Below are positions 20,155 to 22,207 of a stretch of DNA of 22,207 bases, in pieces. How positions within the stretch are numbered: the stretch's first letter is position 1; each line of letters begins with the position of its first letter. The notes under the pieces are model-generated. The model saw only the letters and a program-made list of their open reading frames with translations, was not told where the DNA came from and ran no database searches. The stretch is taken from assembly GCA_019693395.1 (NCBI GenBank), contig JAAMXP010004328.1:1936-24142 (forward strand), written 5' to 3'. The translations under genes and the position numbers were made by a program. This DNA comes from Ettlia oleoabundans. Taxonomy: Eukaryota > Chlorophyta > Chlorophyceae > Chlamydomonadales.

Positions 20155-20976
20155 GTTGGTGCAACGGTCCCGCGCCCATTGCATTACAGCCAGGGAGGAC
20201 GGTTATTTGTTTGACCAGCAACACGGTTGTCAGAAGCACCGTGCGTGCACCATATCGCTGCCTGTAGTGGTGTCAACGTGCATACAGCGCACTCTGCACA
20301 GCCTGTCTTTCGCAGCGGTGCGCCGCTGTCCGGGTTCTTCAGCTGCCAAGCGTCCCATGCTCAACATACCTTTCCTGGTTTTGACTTAATGTTCATGCTG
20401 TGTTGCAACCTTCCTTTCTTCCTTGTGTTCCATCTCTTGCTTGTGTTCTCTTTCTTGTGTTTCCTGCTTCTGTGCTCCCCTGAATTTTCTTGCCTATGCA
20501 CTGTGCCACCGGAGCCTTTTCCGTTACTTAGCGTCCATTTCCTTCCAGCCACCAGCACTGTACTGACAAACTCACCATGCCACCCTCACAACCACCCTGC
20601 TTGCGTGACGTGAAGTGCTCACGAATTTCAACAAAGTTAGGGTTATGAGCGGCGCACTGTGCGGCCGACTGCCAAACACACCCCATTTGCTAGCTCCCCT
20701 GCCTTTTATGCAGTACAGGGTCAATAGTACATTGCAATGTTGGAAAACACAGGTGGGAGTGCACAGATCTCAGTGGCATGGGCAGTGGCAGACCACCACT
20801 CCTGGATGCAGTGCTTGTTGGTGGGCAATCAAATATGGTACATGAAATGCATATAAGGTCGATGTAGAATCGAAAAGGTGGATGGCTTGCTGCTCAAATG
20901 GCAAGGAAACAAGCAGGAGACAAGTGCAGACATAGGGAAGGGCTAGGCAGGAAACCACGCATGTATGCAGCAAGGG
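20155..20976. other. Convergent 3' spacer between eIF4B and the right-edge gene
   Basis: No convincing gene. It should hold the 3' UTRs of eIF4B (plus) and the right-edge gene (minus). A long pyrimidine-rich tract with TTCC/TTCT runs spans about 20408-20482. No TGTAA was found on the plus strand after the eIF4B stop. Open frames here have no recognisable domain. Confidence 0.55.
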
Positions 20977-22207
20977 CTACCATCGTGGAGGGGGCGGCTG
21001 CTGCTGCTGCGACTGCTGGAAGCTGCGCTTGCTTCCCGCCGACAGCTGGGACAAGGTTGGCCCACCGCCGTTGGTGCCGCAGCCACCACCAAAGCCAGTG
21101 CTGCCGGTGACCAGCCCGCTCTGCTGGGTGCCGTGCAGCCTCACGCCGCACATTTGGTACCTCCCTGCCCCCTTCTTCAGCACGTCACCTGCAGCCAGTA
21201 ACGCAGGCGTTGGGGAGGAGCAGCAGCACAATGGGTGCTCAGGAACAGGCTATGGATGGTGGGTTGTGCCAGTGGATCTACTACCGCCTCTCAGGTTTGT
21301 TGCGCCTCCCAAACCAGGCCTTTGAAGCGGCAAACGTGCTGCCTGCACACATGACATCGTGCCTGGCAGTGTTGCTTCCTCCCTAAAGCACATCCCCTCT
21401 CCAAGCCCCTTCCCCAGCCCTCAATCAACGCCAATCCCACCCTCATAAGCTCACCGCGGAGCGCCGCCCCCCTTTCAGCACCTCAGCTGATCACACTCAA
21501 CATACATACAGTCACATTTACGAGTGCAACTCCTGTGAGAATCCCACCACCAGGGCTGCCCACTTGCCTGCCTCGTTGAGCTGCTCTATGAGGGCCTGCA
21601 GCGAGGGCACCTGCAACACAATCCTGTCGGCCACATCCTGCATCTCCCACACCTCCAGCACCGCATCACCCTTGCCCTGCACACGTGGCGCGGTGGGAGG
21701 GACACAAGACAGTATCGTGCATTTGGTGCGTAAGCTGCAGCAGCATGACATATCATGGCATGGCACGGCGCGGCAGTGCGATTTGCATCCCCCTTTACCT
21801 GCTGAACTTGGATCACCATTCTAAACAGCAACCCATCTATTCAGCCGGCCATGCATGCATCCACCAACAAACCTGTTGACATCCAACACCACGTCTGCAC
21901 ATTGCACTCCGACGTAAAGCTCCCCCTGCTGCACACCGACACTTCATCGACACCTGTACCGCCACGCATGCCCACCACAGCTCACCCCCCCACCTGGCAG
22001 TGCCTGGCCAATGCCTCCAAGAAGCGCCGACGCTCGGCTGCCTGGGACCCCACCCTACCACCCTGCCCGCTGCGTGTGAAGTCAAGGCACTGCAGCCCCG
22101 TGCCGCCACCTGCTGCCTGCGTGTCCAGCGTGTGGCGCATGATCTCAACCACATCCTGCAGGGGTGGTGGTGGTGGTGGTGGTGGTGGTGGTGGTGTGTG
22201 TGTGTGG
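20977..22207 (-). CDS. Unidentified protein, C-terminal part (5' end beyond the window)
   Basis: I do not recognise this gene. Two exons are well supported by phase and composition: 22155-21994 (54 codons starting DVVEIMRHTLDT and ending LEALARHCQ) and an exon starting at 21676 with GKGDAVLEVWEMQDVADR, then PSLQALIEQLNEAGKW and GFSQELHS. The second exon either stops at TAA 21520-21518, or is spliced at the overlapping donor GTAAAT (exon end 21522) to a 17-nt microexon 21471-21455 and then to a last exon 21188-20977. Under the second model all phases agree and the C-terminus contains GDVLKKGAGRYQMCGVRL, a Gly-rich segment and a QQQQPPPPRW end with stop TAG 20979-20977. That gives 181 residues in the window. 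It looks soluble and helical, with no signal peptide or membrane segment in this part. The intron before the microexon would be only 50 nt, so the last two exons are less certain. Convergent with eIF4B. Confidence 0.55.
22163..22206 (+). repeat. (GGT)n followed by (GT)n microsatellite
   Basis: About eleven GGT units followed by GT dinucleotides reach the window edge. On the minus strand this is a CCA/CA-rich tract immediately upstream of the acceptor CTGCAG (22161-22156) of the right-edge gene, so it may act as its polypyrimidine-like tract. Confidence 0.85.

Noticed and set aside
20630..20645. TTAGGG-like motif suggesting telomeric sequence
   Set aside because: A single copy (TTAGGG), not an array; plant and algal telomeres are repeated TTTAGGG.
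1..22207. tRNA or rRNA genes, CRISPR arrays, insertion sequences, bacterial promoters or ribosome binding sites
   Set aside because: Looked for by eye and not seen; the intron-rich genes are eukaryotic, so bacterial signals are not expected.

Overview
The window is nuclear DNA of a eukaryote, most likely a green alga (Chlorophyta, perhaps a trebouxiophyte; the class is a guess). Reasons: GC-rich genes split by many short GT-AG introns with donors such as GTGAG and GTGCG, a plant-type PRMT4, a divergent eIF4B, a TGTAA element downstream of one gene (the chlorophyte poly(A) motif), and two TKL-type kinases fused to GAF and PAS sensor modules. There are no bacterial-style operons, and I saw no rRNA, tRNA or CRISPR array.

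Layout, left to right. (1) 1-422: 3' flank without a gene. (2) 423-5468, minus strand: kinase A, 15 exons, 835 residues, with a predicted lipid anchor followed by GAF, PAS and a TKL-like kinase domain. (3) 5469-5918: short shared 5' region. (4) 5919-10039, plus: PRMT4/CARM1-type arginine methyltransferase, 11 exons, 555 residues. (5) 10040-10903: convergent 3' spacer. (6) 10904-16514, minus: kinase B, 15 exons, 875 residues, a paralogue of kinase A with the same exon plan. (7) 16515-17340: second divergent 5' region. (8) 17341-20154, plus: translation initiation factor eIF4B, 7 exons, 508 residues. (9) 20155-20976: convergent spacer. (10) 20977-22207, minus: 3' part of an unidentified gene that runs off the right edge.

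The most notable content is the kinase pair. Each begins with a separate 30-nt exon coding for a peptide of the form MGAC(V/C)SR, a textbook N-myristoylation/palmitoylation signal, and then carries GAF, a helical linker, PAS and a TKL-like kinase with an unusual HGDLTP(N/S)N catalytic loop. Ten of the 15 exons have identical length in the two genes and the other five differ by multiples of three. The pair is therefore an old duplication that now brackets the PRMT4 gene. My reading is that they are membrane-tethered cytosolic sensor kinases; the ligand or cofactor is unknown. PRMT4 (transcription/chromatin) and eIF4B (translation) are housekeeping neighbours that each share a 5' region with one kinase, so co-regulation is possible but not shown.

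All gene models were made by hand from reading frame, splice phase and protein-family alignment from memory. Exon joins were checked for phase, but no transcript data or database search was available.
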